Assembly (NCBI GenBank): GCA_008692225.1
Contig: VICG01000004.1
Span: forward strand, 434,501 to 498,500
Length of the DNA: 64,000 bases
Reading direction: 5' to 3'
Source: Monilinia fructicola
Lineage: Eukaryota > Ascomycota > Leotiomycetes > Helotiales > Sclerotiniaceae
Numbering within the stretch: the first letter of the stretch is position 1; the number at the start of each line of letters is the position of its first letter. This document shows, one piece after another, positions 13,001-23,103 of the stretch. The position numbers and the translations under genes were made by a program. The notes beneath the pieces were generated by a model, which saw only the letters and a program-made list of their open reading frames with translations, ran no database searches and had not been told where the DNA came from.

Positions 13001-16000
13001 TAGCACACTGCAATCCATCGATGAAGATTCTAGAGGTTGGTGCTGGAACAGGAGGTATGACCGGACATATATTGAATACGCTCTTGCACCACGGTGAATC
13101 GGAATTAGGAACGCCCCGATATGGCCAATATGATTATACAGATATTTCACCATCATTTTTCGAAAAAGCCCAAGAAACATTCAAAAGTCAAATTGGACGA
13201 ATGAAATTCAAGACCCTAAATGTTGACGAAGATCCAGTACTTCAAGGGCTAGATGAGCATCAGTATGACGTTGTGATTGCATCAAGCGTAGGTTTATGAA
13301 GAATGAATAGAATCAAGGAAAGCTAATATAGAAAAGGTTCTTCATGCGACTCGAAGTTTGGATACCACTCTAAAGAATATTAGAAAACTTCTGAAGACGT
13401 ATATTATCCTCCAATCAACTCAAATGTTTTGGACGCTGATTGAAGTAGTGGCGGACAGTTCATTTTGTTTGAGATCACGAAGCCTGAGAAGCTCTGAACT
13501 GAATTTATCTTTGGACTGCTTCCTGAATGGTGGCTCGGTAAGGAAAAAGCCCTTGGAGTGGTACTAAGATGTAAATCAACCACGAGCACTGACTGGTGAA
13601 AGGTAACGAGGAGGTAAGACAGTGGAGTCCTTGCGTCACAACACATGAGTGGCATGAGGTACTTCTAAGAACGGGCTATTCTGGATCAGATATCGTTTTC
13701 GATGACTATAGAGACCCCCTGGGCCATGAAAATGAGTATTATCATAAGCACAGCGGCACCTGAACAATGGATCACAAATGGTATGCCGTCATCTAACACT
13801 CACGTGACACTTGTCATCGAGGCTGGATCGGATTTTCAAGATGTCGTCTCTTCTCGAATCCAGCGTAAACTACGCACGGAAGACGAATTGAATAGCGAGA
13901 TTTTAACCTTTGACGAAACCTTGAACCAGTCAAAGAGAGAGACCAGCATATACGTATTCTTGCCAGAATTGGAGCGCCCACTATTAAGCAATCTAAACAG
14001 TGCAATTTTTGAAACGTTCAAAAATGTGATATTAACTGCACAGAATGCTCTATGGGTGACTCAAGGCAGTGGGTATTCTTTCAAGCCAGAGTATGGTTTG
14101 GTTGACGGGCTTGGAAGGGTTCTTCGCTCGGAAAATGACAAATTGAGGCTCGTGACCCTTGCACTCGAGGTGTTTGATTCAGCCACGGAGTTGCCCATTG
14201 ACAATATAACCAAAGTTATTTTGTCTATGATCTCGAATAAAGCAAATGAATATGAGGCTGAGTATCGAGATGACAAATTGAGACTTCAGATTGGTCGCTT
14301 GGTGGAAGCAAAATACCTGGAGGAAGAAATCTCCACAAGGACAGCAACAACACAATCTAAAGTGCAGCCTTTCGGTAAAGCCCAAGTATTGAAGTTAACT
14401 GTGACTTTCCCGGGTTTGCTAAAAACCCTGGCATTCGTTGAAGATGAATTTTATAAGATGCCAATCGGCCCAGAAGAAATTGAGATCAAAGTTCAAGCAG
14501 TTGGAGTAAATTTCAAAGATTGCCTGGTTGCTCTTGGTCGTGTTAATCAGAACACCATGGGAGTTGAATGTTCAGGAATTGTATCTCGAGCAGGACACCA
14601 AAGCTCATTCAAACCAGCTGATCGCGTTGTCACATGTAGCTTGAACACATTTCGAACATTCGCCAGGGTGAATTCTCAATGTGCTATTGCTATTCCAGAC
14701 GGAGTGGAATTCAAAGACGCTGCGGCATTAGCAACGAACTTTACAACTGCATGGCACGCTCTGCATGAAGTAGCAAGGATACAGCCCGGGGAGTCAATAC
14801 TGATCCACTCGGGAGCTGGAGAAACCGGTCAAGCTGCGATTCAGGTCGCCCAGTATCATGGTGCCGAAGTGTATACTACGGTCAGTTCAAAGGAGAAACG
14901 AGATCTGCTTATGAATTTATATGAAATACCTCAAGATCACATCTTCAGCAGTAGAGATACTACCTTTGCAAAGGGAATTAGAAGAATGACGAATGGCAAA
15001 GGGATCGATGTTGTTCTCAATTCTTTGGCCGGTGAAGAGCTTGCTGCCTCATGGGAACTCATAGAAAAGTACGGGCGATCTATTGAAATTGGTATCAAGG
15101 ATATCGAAGCTCATAACTCGCTACCTATGTTCCCATTTGCTCAAAATGTATCTTTTAGTGCCATTGACATATCGGCAATGTCCCGCGAACGCCTACTGGT
15201 GGTTCAAAAGGCTCTGCAGAGTTGGATGTATTTGTATACAAAGGGAGGACTTCACCCAGCACAGCCATTGAAGTGTTACACTGCGTCGAATGTTGAGGAT
15301 GCATTTCGTTCCATTCAGAGTGGGAAGAACATGGGCAAAATGGTTATGGAGTTGAATGATAAGGATTCCGCCATGGTATTACTGATGATCCCAGTACAAA
15401 AACTTGTGCTAATATTCGCCAGACAATGTTGAAAACAAAACCGACCACGCGATTTCGATCCAACGCAACTTATGTTATTTGTGGAGGCTTCGGGGGTCTA
15501 GGACGAAGTATTTCAAGATGGATGGCTAACCAAGGAGCGAAAAATCTTATTCTCCTTTCACGATCCGGCGCACATAGTGCAGAAGCTATAAATTTGATAG
15601 AAGAGCTCGAAAGCAAAGGCGTTAGCGTTCAAGCACCTGCCTGCAATGTGGCAGATTTGGAAGATTTGATATCTGTATTGAACAAAGTTACCCAATCAAT
15701 GCCACCTATCCGAGGTTGCATACAAGCAGCGATGGTGCTCAAGGTAAGTGATTTCCCGCATCCCGCGATTTATATTGATAATTTTGCAGGACTCGATCTT
15801 CGCAAACATGTCATATGAAAGCTGGAAAGCTGCGATTTCCTCAAAGGTTCAGGGATCATGGAATCTTCATAGCCAACTCCAAGATCTAGATTTCTTCATT
15901 CTGCTATCTTCCATAACAGGGGTACTGGGTGCAGCGGAGCAGGCTAATTATGCAGCTGGAAATACATACTTAGACGCTTTGGCTCGTTATCGCATTTCAA

Positions 16001-16655
16001 AAGGGCAACCTGCGGTATCTATAGACCTTGGAGTGAGGAAAGGAGAAGGATTTCTTGCAGAACATAAGGATTTGCTAAAGAGGTGTTCCGGCCCTGGGTA
16101 TTTCATCGACGTACCACAGGAGCAGCTGTTTGCTATGCTCGACTACTACTGCGACCCATCATTGCCGCTACCAACAGAGTTCAAGTCTCAAGCTATCATC
16201 GGTATTGATATCCCTGCAAAATTACGCTCGAGAAGAATTGAAATCCCATATTGGATGCGCCGGCCCCTTCTTCGTCAATTACATCAAATTGAAAGCGTAC
16301 AGTACAACTCTGTGGCGGCTCAGGAAAGTGCAATCAACTATAGCAGTTTGCTTTTCGAAGCAGAAAGCTTGAATGAAGCAGGTCTGGTTGTCGCTCAACT
16401 GCTGAGACGGAAGCATTCACTAGCCTTTGCTATACCCGAAGAGCAAATACATGTGCAAGATTCTATGGTTGCACATGGAGTTGACTCGTTGGTGCTGTGG
16501 AGCTAAGAAGTTGGTTCGGTAAAGAATTTGGCGTCGATATCGCTATCTTTGACCTATTAGGTGGTGCGACATTCATTACTATCGGTATGATGGTTGCGAG
16601 AAAAAGCCCTTTCTCGCAGTATTCGAGGAATGGAAGAATGAAGTCAGAGACGTAG
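10083..16655 (+). pseudogene. Highly reducing polyketide synthase, inactivated: KS-AT(partial)-[DH lost]-CMeT-ER-KR-ACP
   Basis: The ancestral enzyme was an iterative type I fungal PKS. KS keeps its catalytic Cys (DSACSSS, codon 10793), His in EAHGTGT (11240) and His in NIGHLGG (11535). AT keeps GHSSGE (about 12538) but ends soon after. The reading then enters the linker before the C-methyltransferase (ILEVGAGTGG, about 13026), so the AT end and all of DH are gone. ER (13.7-15.3 kb), KR (GGFGGLG; NYAAGNTYLDA) and ACP (GVDSL) follow. Plausible introns are 10329-10383, 10526-10589, 11348-11519, 13288-13336, 13399-13445 and 15744-15789. Lesions are TAA 10916, a lost donor near 10860, TGA 11057, a 13-bp duplication at 11288-11313, frame changes near 11625, TAA 12317, the AT/DH deletion near 12690, TGA 13495, and frame changes near 13733, 15385 and 16495. 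The product is unknown. Confidence 0.92.
11288..11313 (+). repeat. 13-bp perfect tandem duplication inside the KS region
   Basis: The 13-mer GGAGCGGCTTTTA occurs twice in direct succession (11288-11300, 11301-11313). One copy alone keeps the family reading (AAF followed by RRQDTQDT); two copies shift the frame by one base. It looks like a replication-slippage or break-repair microduplication. Confidence 0.9.
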
Positions 16656-19519
16656 GTGGTTTTCGGTTTAATAGCACTAGACTGCATCAAGATTAATGTC
16701 AGAAGAAAATGACTTTTGAAAGGAGCTCACATGTAATGAAGGTACCCTCTTGATATAAATGTTCTGTTTCATAGCGCCCACAAGATTAATTAATCATATC
16801 CCTCTTCAGGAGTACGATGATCGTGTATGCGAAAAAGAATCGTATCTATGCGACAATATATCCACGGGTATATCCAACTAGCATCTCTGAATTTGAGAGA
16901 GCACGCCGCAATAATCAGTCACTTAATATATCATGGATTCATGACCTCTAGATCATCTCAATCTGATCCGCGAAAAGTGTCTTCTTTTTCCTTTCCTCTG
17001 TTACGATCGATACCAAAATTGATACTGCATTGAATTAGTTTTAGGCCGAGAACTTCTAGGCCATCAAGTATCCCCACAGACATGCCTCTAAGATATGTTG
17101 ATGTGAAATCCACATCCGTGCTCGCAAGCATGTCTAAGCTTTCATGAATAATTCCCTGAATTCACTCAGCGAGCTAAAGTTTGTCCTGTCTTGGTATCAC
17201 GCGGCGTGTAAAAAATGATGCTTTCCCAGAAAAGTTTTGCTAGACTCGCCCGAGCGGGCTTTTGTAGTCCTTACGAGGTGCATTTTTGAATCTATCCTGC
17301 GGAGTTTTTGGCTGTGGATGGTTCAGGGACGGTGGTATTAGGGACATGTACCTGCCATTACTGTCTCGCAAATACTGTCAGCATTTTCGTGTTTTATATG
17401 CCTGCATGTATTCTCTACTCACATAGGACCTGCGTTGAAGAGTCTCGGGTCCTTGTTCGAATGGTCGGTTGAACTCTTTACATCAACCGCAGGTGGCTTT
17501 GTTAGGTCATCCATGGGCGCTATTTTAGTTGAAGCCATCATGAATCCTGTATTCATTTGTCTATAGCAAGAAGTCGTTGATAAAGCATACCCTGATATCG
17601 AATACGGCAAGCATGGAAGAGCTAAAGAGCCAATGTTTCCGTGAAATAAAATGCCATAAGATAAAATAACCTGGGCTGGTTTTGAGGTTCACATAAAGTA
17701 TAGTCCTTCCCTCTCATGCAGAATCTGGAGCAAACTTCAGCTGACAATCAAATACATTGCTCCAATAACCTCATCTGAAAATGCAATGAAACAAAATACA
17801 GCTGAAATGTATGTTGGAGGGCTTGTGATATTGGTGAATGGTGTTGGCCATAGATTTTGGTGGTCCAAATTAAGTTTCGGGCTTAAAATTTAGCGTGGAA
17901 TCCGGTAAAGTAAGGTTAAGGTTAATCTGCCTTGCGGAGCTTTTTCCTACAGATTATTTCCTCCACTCGCATGCATGATTGATATATACATATACATATA
18001 TATATATATATATATATCACATATCTTACATATGCTGCATATGTGCATATATAAATGTCCAACATGTCACAACTATCTTTGTTTTCTCATTCTCTCAAAT
18101 CTGACAAAGATAGAAGGACTATGGCCCGTATGTGTCGACCGATGAAAGAAGACTTCAACCACCCCAGTTTATAGAAACTTTATATATCAGATTTATCATA
18201 CCCTATTGCGATGGTTATAAATCCCATGTTGCTTTTGGCATTGCAGCGGCATACCGTGGTTCACGTGTATAGCTACACTGCACTTATTCTTTTATCAACG
18301 TCATGATGTGATATAAGATTTTTGTCAAGATCGCAGGGCGGAAATTCATCCTTGAAGTTGAACTGATCTGCTCTTATCTCCCAAGCTTGAGGTCCTTGAT
18401 ATTACAGTCTCACTTTTATATGGCTTTACTATACGAAATTGGAGTCACGAAATCAATGGCGATGGCTTGGAGCTACCGGTCGCTTTTGCCCCAGATGTCA
18501 TGGCACATCATCAATAATCGTATATTATGTTGAGTTTATTGGAAAAAAATTGCACTCATGCAAAGACGCGATCTTCCCAATATCAAGTGAAGTATGATTC
18601 ATCATCCCATCTCAATCATGCACCTTGAGGATACCCCAAGTCATGGGATAACAGAGCAAGACTTCCTGTATATTGCCGACTTGAAAAAGACAAGCAAGTT
18701 GAGTGGCAAAACACTTGATCGCTGAGAGAATACAATTGCATGGTTGCGCAAATGAAGTCGAGTGGGATTTTGACTGTTGACTTAACAGTGGAGCACAATC
18801 CAATCGACAACGGAAGACTCGGAGGACCCATGAGAAACCCAATTACTCTGCCTGCTAAGTTATCTGAGTTGGACATGTAGTGCCCATCTGAGCTCGCCTG
18901 GCAATTCATACACGAAACTTGGCACCTGTTGATCGAAGCTCTCACTATGATAAGTATCTGCAAAGGGACTAACAATAGATTTGACCATATATACATTTAT
19001 GAAGTGCCTCGTGTTCTAAAAATACTGACATTTCGCAACCCTAGATTACCACTCCATCATTTCTTTCAAATACTCTCGCAATGAAATTTACCTGAGGTGC
19101 CGCCTCTTTTATTAACTGTTGCACAACTCAGGTTGAAACAAGCCTACAAGGCTGCGTGGCTAATGGTGAGTATGTTACCACGCCAAAGAAACCTTCGTAT
19201 CGTACCATTGCGTTTGAGATGATAGCACCTCAACGATGCGAAATGGAGAGAATCTTCTCCGGAACTACTGATCTGGGCAATACGATGAGTTTGAGAGAGT
19301 CACCAGATGTAAGAAGTCTTTGAAACTAAATCTTCAGCCGATTCCCGCTGACCGAGAGAATATACAGGCTACTTCGGTACCAATATTTTTTGAATCTCTG
19401 CCAAGGTTTGGTCAGATTAGTATGATCCATTGGATTCGGGTATTACCAAGCTGATGTTAGGATCTGCACTGGCTATGGTCGAGAAACGTTTCCTTCCCAT
19501 ATTTGAGACTATCTGCAAC
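16656..19519. other. AT-rich gene-poor stretch with possible coding relics
   Basis: About 2.9 kb with no intact gene. It contains a TA microsatellite near 18 kb. A 36-codon open segment at 18773-18880 (+, ending LPAKLSELDM then TAG) reads like a protein C-terminus. Near 19080-19320 a patchy reading on the plus strand includes FEMIAPQRCEMERIF. These look like decayed genes whose families I cannot name. Confidence 0.45.
17981..18018. repeat. TA dinucleotide microsatellite
   Basis: An imperfect ATATACATATACAT start passes into a nearly pure TA run of about 25 bases ending at ATATCACATAT. It is a simple repeat with no sign of function. Confidence 0.85.
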
Positions 19520-20130
19520 GTACCTTTACACGTATTGCCGTTTTGAACGCCTCTAGAACTGTTGGAGAAATAAGTTCCGATATTGTCATGTAACTCTTGC
19601 TTGGTATGTCGCGTCTTCCCTTCGTTCTACATTCTTCGGGGCCAATGATTAGGGCATTCAAGGTTACAGTCTATAGGGACCCTGTGTATGAGTAAGATGG
19701 GTAGCAAATGTGCCGCAGCGCTTGACATGCATAGTCAATATTACACCCGTATTCCCCTTCCAGTGGAAGAAAAGGCTAATATTCTTCCCCTGAAGGATTT
19801 CTTCAAACAAACAATGTGTTTCCCGTATACTTAAGTTTTAGGTGCTACTCGGCATATTCTCAGCTCATAAGATTTTTGCAAAATTAAGAATGGAGCAGTT
19901 TTGATTCCTACATGTGGTGGGCCTACAATCGACGAGGAAGCTCTTGTTGAAGGTCTAGATCCTGAGAAGTTATACTGCACTTGCTTAGGCGTTTTAGAAC
20001 TAACCAAAAACCCACCGCAAGTTACTTGAGAATAAACAACTCGTCTTGGCGCTGTGATTCGGCGCCGGCACATTGGGAACGACTGTGAGAATATGAACGG
20101 ACAGTTTACCCATGTGACTAATATTGGCAC
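19520..20130 (+). pseudogene. Relic of a D-isomer 2-hydroxyacid dehydrogenase
   Basis: Pieces of the NAD-dependent D-2-hydroxyacid dehydrogenase family (glyoxylate/hydroxypyruvate reductase group) can be read in order on the plus strand. They are an alpha-helical segment around SSDIVM-LLLGMSR, FKVTVYRDPVYE, GATRHILSS then DFCKIKNGAVLIPT, GPTIDEEALVEGL, and the C-terminal LLENKQLVLAL then FGAGTLGTT. Stops (for example TAA after ILSS, TGA before FGAGT) and frame changes separate them. The family motif usually contains GRGP; here the Arg position is Gly (TCGGP). The gene is therefore dead. It may have been a tailoring gene of the neighbouring PKS locus or an unrelated metabolic gene. The left limit is uncertain. 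Confidence 0.6.
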
Positions 20131-20890
20131 AAGTCAGAAGTCATTTCTATCCCCAAAGTCGGCAATGCAGTGAGATATAGGACGATGCTAAGTCAAGTTT
20201 GAAAAAAGATGATCTCGATGAATGGTATTCTCTGAACTAGTCTTGGTCAGGATTTCAATGCGCCTAATTCTTGGAAGCATCGAAGGGAATTCTATCTCAA
20301 AAACAACATGAGATCTGCTCCAGGAAACCCAATTCATTCCGATAACATTTTATACACCTGTTCCTTGGCTTTTCAGAAATTAAAGAGAGTTCGAACCGCA
20401 ACTTTGGAATTAGTCCGAACTATCGGGTATACTCGAATCCCCCAGCGCCCCTCGAGCACATTGAGTAACCAAGTGGCTGGCGTATGATTCTAATCAGTAG
20501 ATATTTCGAAGTCATGCTATAAGGCTATGAATTTCAGTAGCTTACTCGTATTTCTTGCAAGGCAAATTAAAATAGAAGATTTAGGTAAAGAAAGAAAGAG
20601 TGTGCATAATACGAGCTGTTGCAATATGTGTGTACGACCATAATCACAAATGCTGAAATCATGCATATGCGAGCAGTTTATCTGACAAATGGTAACCACT
20701 CTAGGGTAGCATTCAAGGACATACACCTAAACTTTAGTACCGTCGCACAATATCTTTTACAACGCTTTGTACTTAAACATACAACATATCTTTTGCATGA
20801 AGTGACTTTCTTCTTACAATTCAACTGCAATTTCCGTTTATTTGATCAAGAAATTCGCCTAGAAATATCAAGAAGCAAAACATCAAGAAC
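20131..20890. other. Intergenic, promoter side of secreted-protein gene
   Basis: AT-rich spacer without recognisable genes. The last 150 bases before 20891 are CAA- and AAG-rich, typical of fungal 5' leaders. No specific site could be assigned. Confidence 0.45.
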
Positions 20891-21364
20891 ATGCCTCGCC
20901 TAATCTCTTCACTTATACTCCTTACGACTGCATCCCTAGCAATATCCTCTCCCCTAAACTCTCACGGTGAAGTCATCGGCCGAAACGCTGCACCCCAAGA
21001 TTCTTCCCCCACCACAACCAGTGCCCCCACAACAACAACCACAACCTCATCCACTATCGCCACCAAAACCATTGCCGGCTGCAATGTTCAAGGTACGGCG
21101 GACGTTGCGCTTACCTCGAGAGTTTTTGGCACAACCAATTTTCCCGACTTCCTACCTTGTCAATCGAGCTGCAGAGGGATAACTGCATGTATATCGTACT
21201 CGTTTTCACCAAATTCTACGGTGTGCACGTACTATAACTCATGGATGGATGATTTCAACACCGGGGATACGACGGGATATGTGATTCTGAGTAATAGTAG
21301 CGGCATATTCTTTTCGGATAAATATCCAAGTGATGGGTCGGACTTTTGTTATTCGCTTGTTTGA
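20891..21364 (+). CDS. Small secreted cysteine-rich protein
   Basis: An intronless frame of 157 residues. It begins with a typical signal peptide (MPRLISSLILLTTASLAISS, cleavage probably near residue 20). A Thr/Ser/Pro-rich linker follows at about residues 37-60, likely O-glycosylated. The remaining 95 residues or so carry six cysteines (GCNV, PCQSSC, TACIS, TVCTYY, DFCYS) and two NSS/NST sequons. The spacing resembles a small PAN/apple-like or carbohydrate-binding fold, but I do not recognise a named family. The size, secretion signal and even cysteine number make it a candidate effector or cell-wall protein; this is inference. It stands alone, with AT-rich DNA on the left. Confidence 0.75.
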   Translation: MPRLISSLILLTTASLAISSPLNSHGEVIGRNAAPQDSSPTTTSAPTTTTTTSSTIATKTIAGCNVQGTADVALTSRVFGTTNFPDFLPCQSSCRGITACISYSFSPNSTVCTYYNSWMDDFNTGDTTGYVILSNSSGIFFSDKYPSDGSDFCYSLV

Positions 21365-22265
21365 GGGATATACCAAATCTCGGATCGCTTGGATATAGGT
21401 TGACATGAGAGATATATGCTTCTGGGTTCTTGCACGCTGGAAAAGGGTATTGGATTTAGAAGAATACTTTTGTTGAAAGATATCCAGTATTCCACAAAAT
21501 CTTCAACTTCCTTCACTCTGCAGCATGTACATAGAGGCGCTATTTCACAAACTGAGTGTTATTCGCATCCCAGTCCCGGCCACATTCCACCGACTTAGAA
21601 GTCGAGGCAGGTCACGTGAAAGCCACGTTCCATACTCCATCTTTTCAACCAATCACTTCGTGGGTCAACCGTAAGCAAGGCTTCTGGAAAGCAAGTTCTC
21701 CGCAAAAGTCTCTGTGGCTGTGAGCTCGGGTTAAGTTTCCCCATTTTGATTCTCACCCCTCTATCACGATCTCGTGCATAATCCAGATATTTCCCCATTT
21801 TTCACCCCCATTACGTCAATCTCACCCCTACTTCTATACACATACCCCACTATCAAAATATGGCTGCGTTGTCCTTCAAATTCACCCTGAAACTCGTTGG
21901 TTGAACCCTCGGCACCCTAGTCATTTCTAATCTGAGATCTACGTCAGGGTCCAATACATGGATGCGATCCTTGATTTGGCACAAAAACAGGAAATCCTGA
22001 AAATTCAAACTCGGGAAGATCGAGATTACGCTGCCAGAATGAGGTATGTGTGGCGTCAACCTGCATGTGACGGAGGGGCGTGAACAAAAAGTTAGCCGGC
22101 TCGCAGAACTATATATGTCGCCGCTCTCACGAAATTTTGGATGAGACCATCAAACAAAGCAGACATCTGAGAGCTAGACACGCATTCTCACATCTACACA
22201 AAACAAAACAAATAAACCGAGAAACATAATACCCCTCTACATAATCCCCCCCAAACTCAATCAAC
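21365..22265. other. Intergenic
   Basis: About 0.9 kb with no recognisable gene. The last 150 bases are A- and C-rich with a TATATAT element near 22110-22117, plausible as promoter and 5' leader of the Gly-rich gene that follows. Confidence 0.45.
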
Positions 22266-22598
22266 ATGTCTGGAAACCAAGGTGGGGGACTTCTCGGCGG
22301 ACTCGTCGGCGCACTCGATAACACTCTCACAGGCGGCCAACAAGCCAACGGACAAGGTGGACTCCTCGGCGGTGTTGGCGGCGCGCTTGGAAAGACGACT
22401 GAAGGTCTCGGAAACACGTTGAACAGCACTGTTGGAGGCGTAGGTGATCTCGCCGGAGGCGCCACCAACACTGTTGGAAATGTTGCTGGAGGTGCCACGG
22501 GTGCTTTGGGTGGTGCTCTGGGAGGAGGACAGGGTGGCCAGGGTGGTGGAAGTAGTGGACAGCAGTTGAATGCTTGGGGAGAGCCGATTAAGAAGTAG
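22266..22598 (+). CDS. Small glycine-rich repeat protein
   Basis: An intronless frame of 110 residues, almost half Gly. It is built of loose repeats of the type GGVGGALG, LGNTLN, GGVGDLAGGATNTVGNVAGGA, and ends in a less repetitive tail AWGEPIKK. There is no signal peptide or membrane segment. The block VGNVAGGATGALGG resembles the middle of the gene at 45733-46262, which reads AGNTLGNVAGGALSGGG, so the two may be related. Such small Gly-rich proteins are common and often abundant in fungi; the function is unknown. Strong codon bias toward C-ending codons suggests high expression. Confidence 0.75.
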   Translation: MSGNQGGGLLGGLVGALDNTLTGGQQANGQGGLLGGVGGALGKTTEGLGNTLNSTVGGVGDLAGGATNTVGNVAGGATGALGGALGGGQGGQGGGSSGQQLNAWGEPIKK

Positions 22599-23103
22599 AG
22601 GGTTGGGGATTGGAGATACGGGATGGGGATATGATATTTGGATTGGATTAGATGGGGATTTTTTCGATGCAGAATGGAAATGGAGCGCGGGGGATGTTTG
22701 GTTTTGATATAAATTTTATTGGTTACTGCCTAGGATGGCTTTTTTGACATGTTTGTGCTGCAGTCTATCATATTTTGGTCGCAGCACTCACTGTATTACT
22801 ACCATAAATTCAGCACTTGTCACACTCATTCAAATGAATTCTTGTGTGCATGTTTTCTAATAAACATACCTTCATGAAGCTTTGGATTATGAAGATAAGC
22901 GGAAAGAATATTTTAGTTTGGCTATAGACCATTGAATTTGTGAGTAGCAAGCTTGGAAACATATACTGTTTCCGTAAAAGTAGACCTGCTGAATACTTCG
23001 GAATCACCTTCATCCATTCAGGGAAGTATGAATTGCATTACGAAATAAATATGCTACATAATTGTATACAGCGTGACACTGGACTCGAGAGACACCAGCT
23101 TTG
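22599..23103. other. Intergenic, convergent gene ends
   Basis: Spacer between the Gly-rich gene (plus) and the 3' end of the lipase-like gene (minus). No coding signal or structured repeat was recognised. Confidence 0.5.

Noticed and set aside
18616..18996. 126-codon minus-strand frame
   Set aside because: The plus strand shows a better coding-like segment in the same place (18773-18880); the minus frame lacks any motif.
20380..20465. GTTCGAA and CTCGAATCC strings resembling a tRNA T-arm
   Set aside because: No matching acceptor stem, D-arm or anticodon arm could be found around them.
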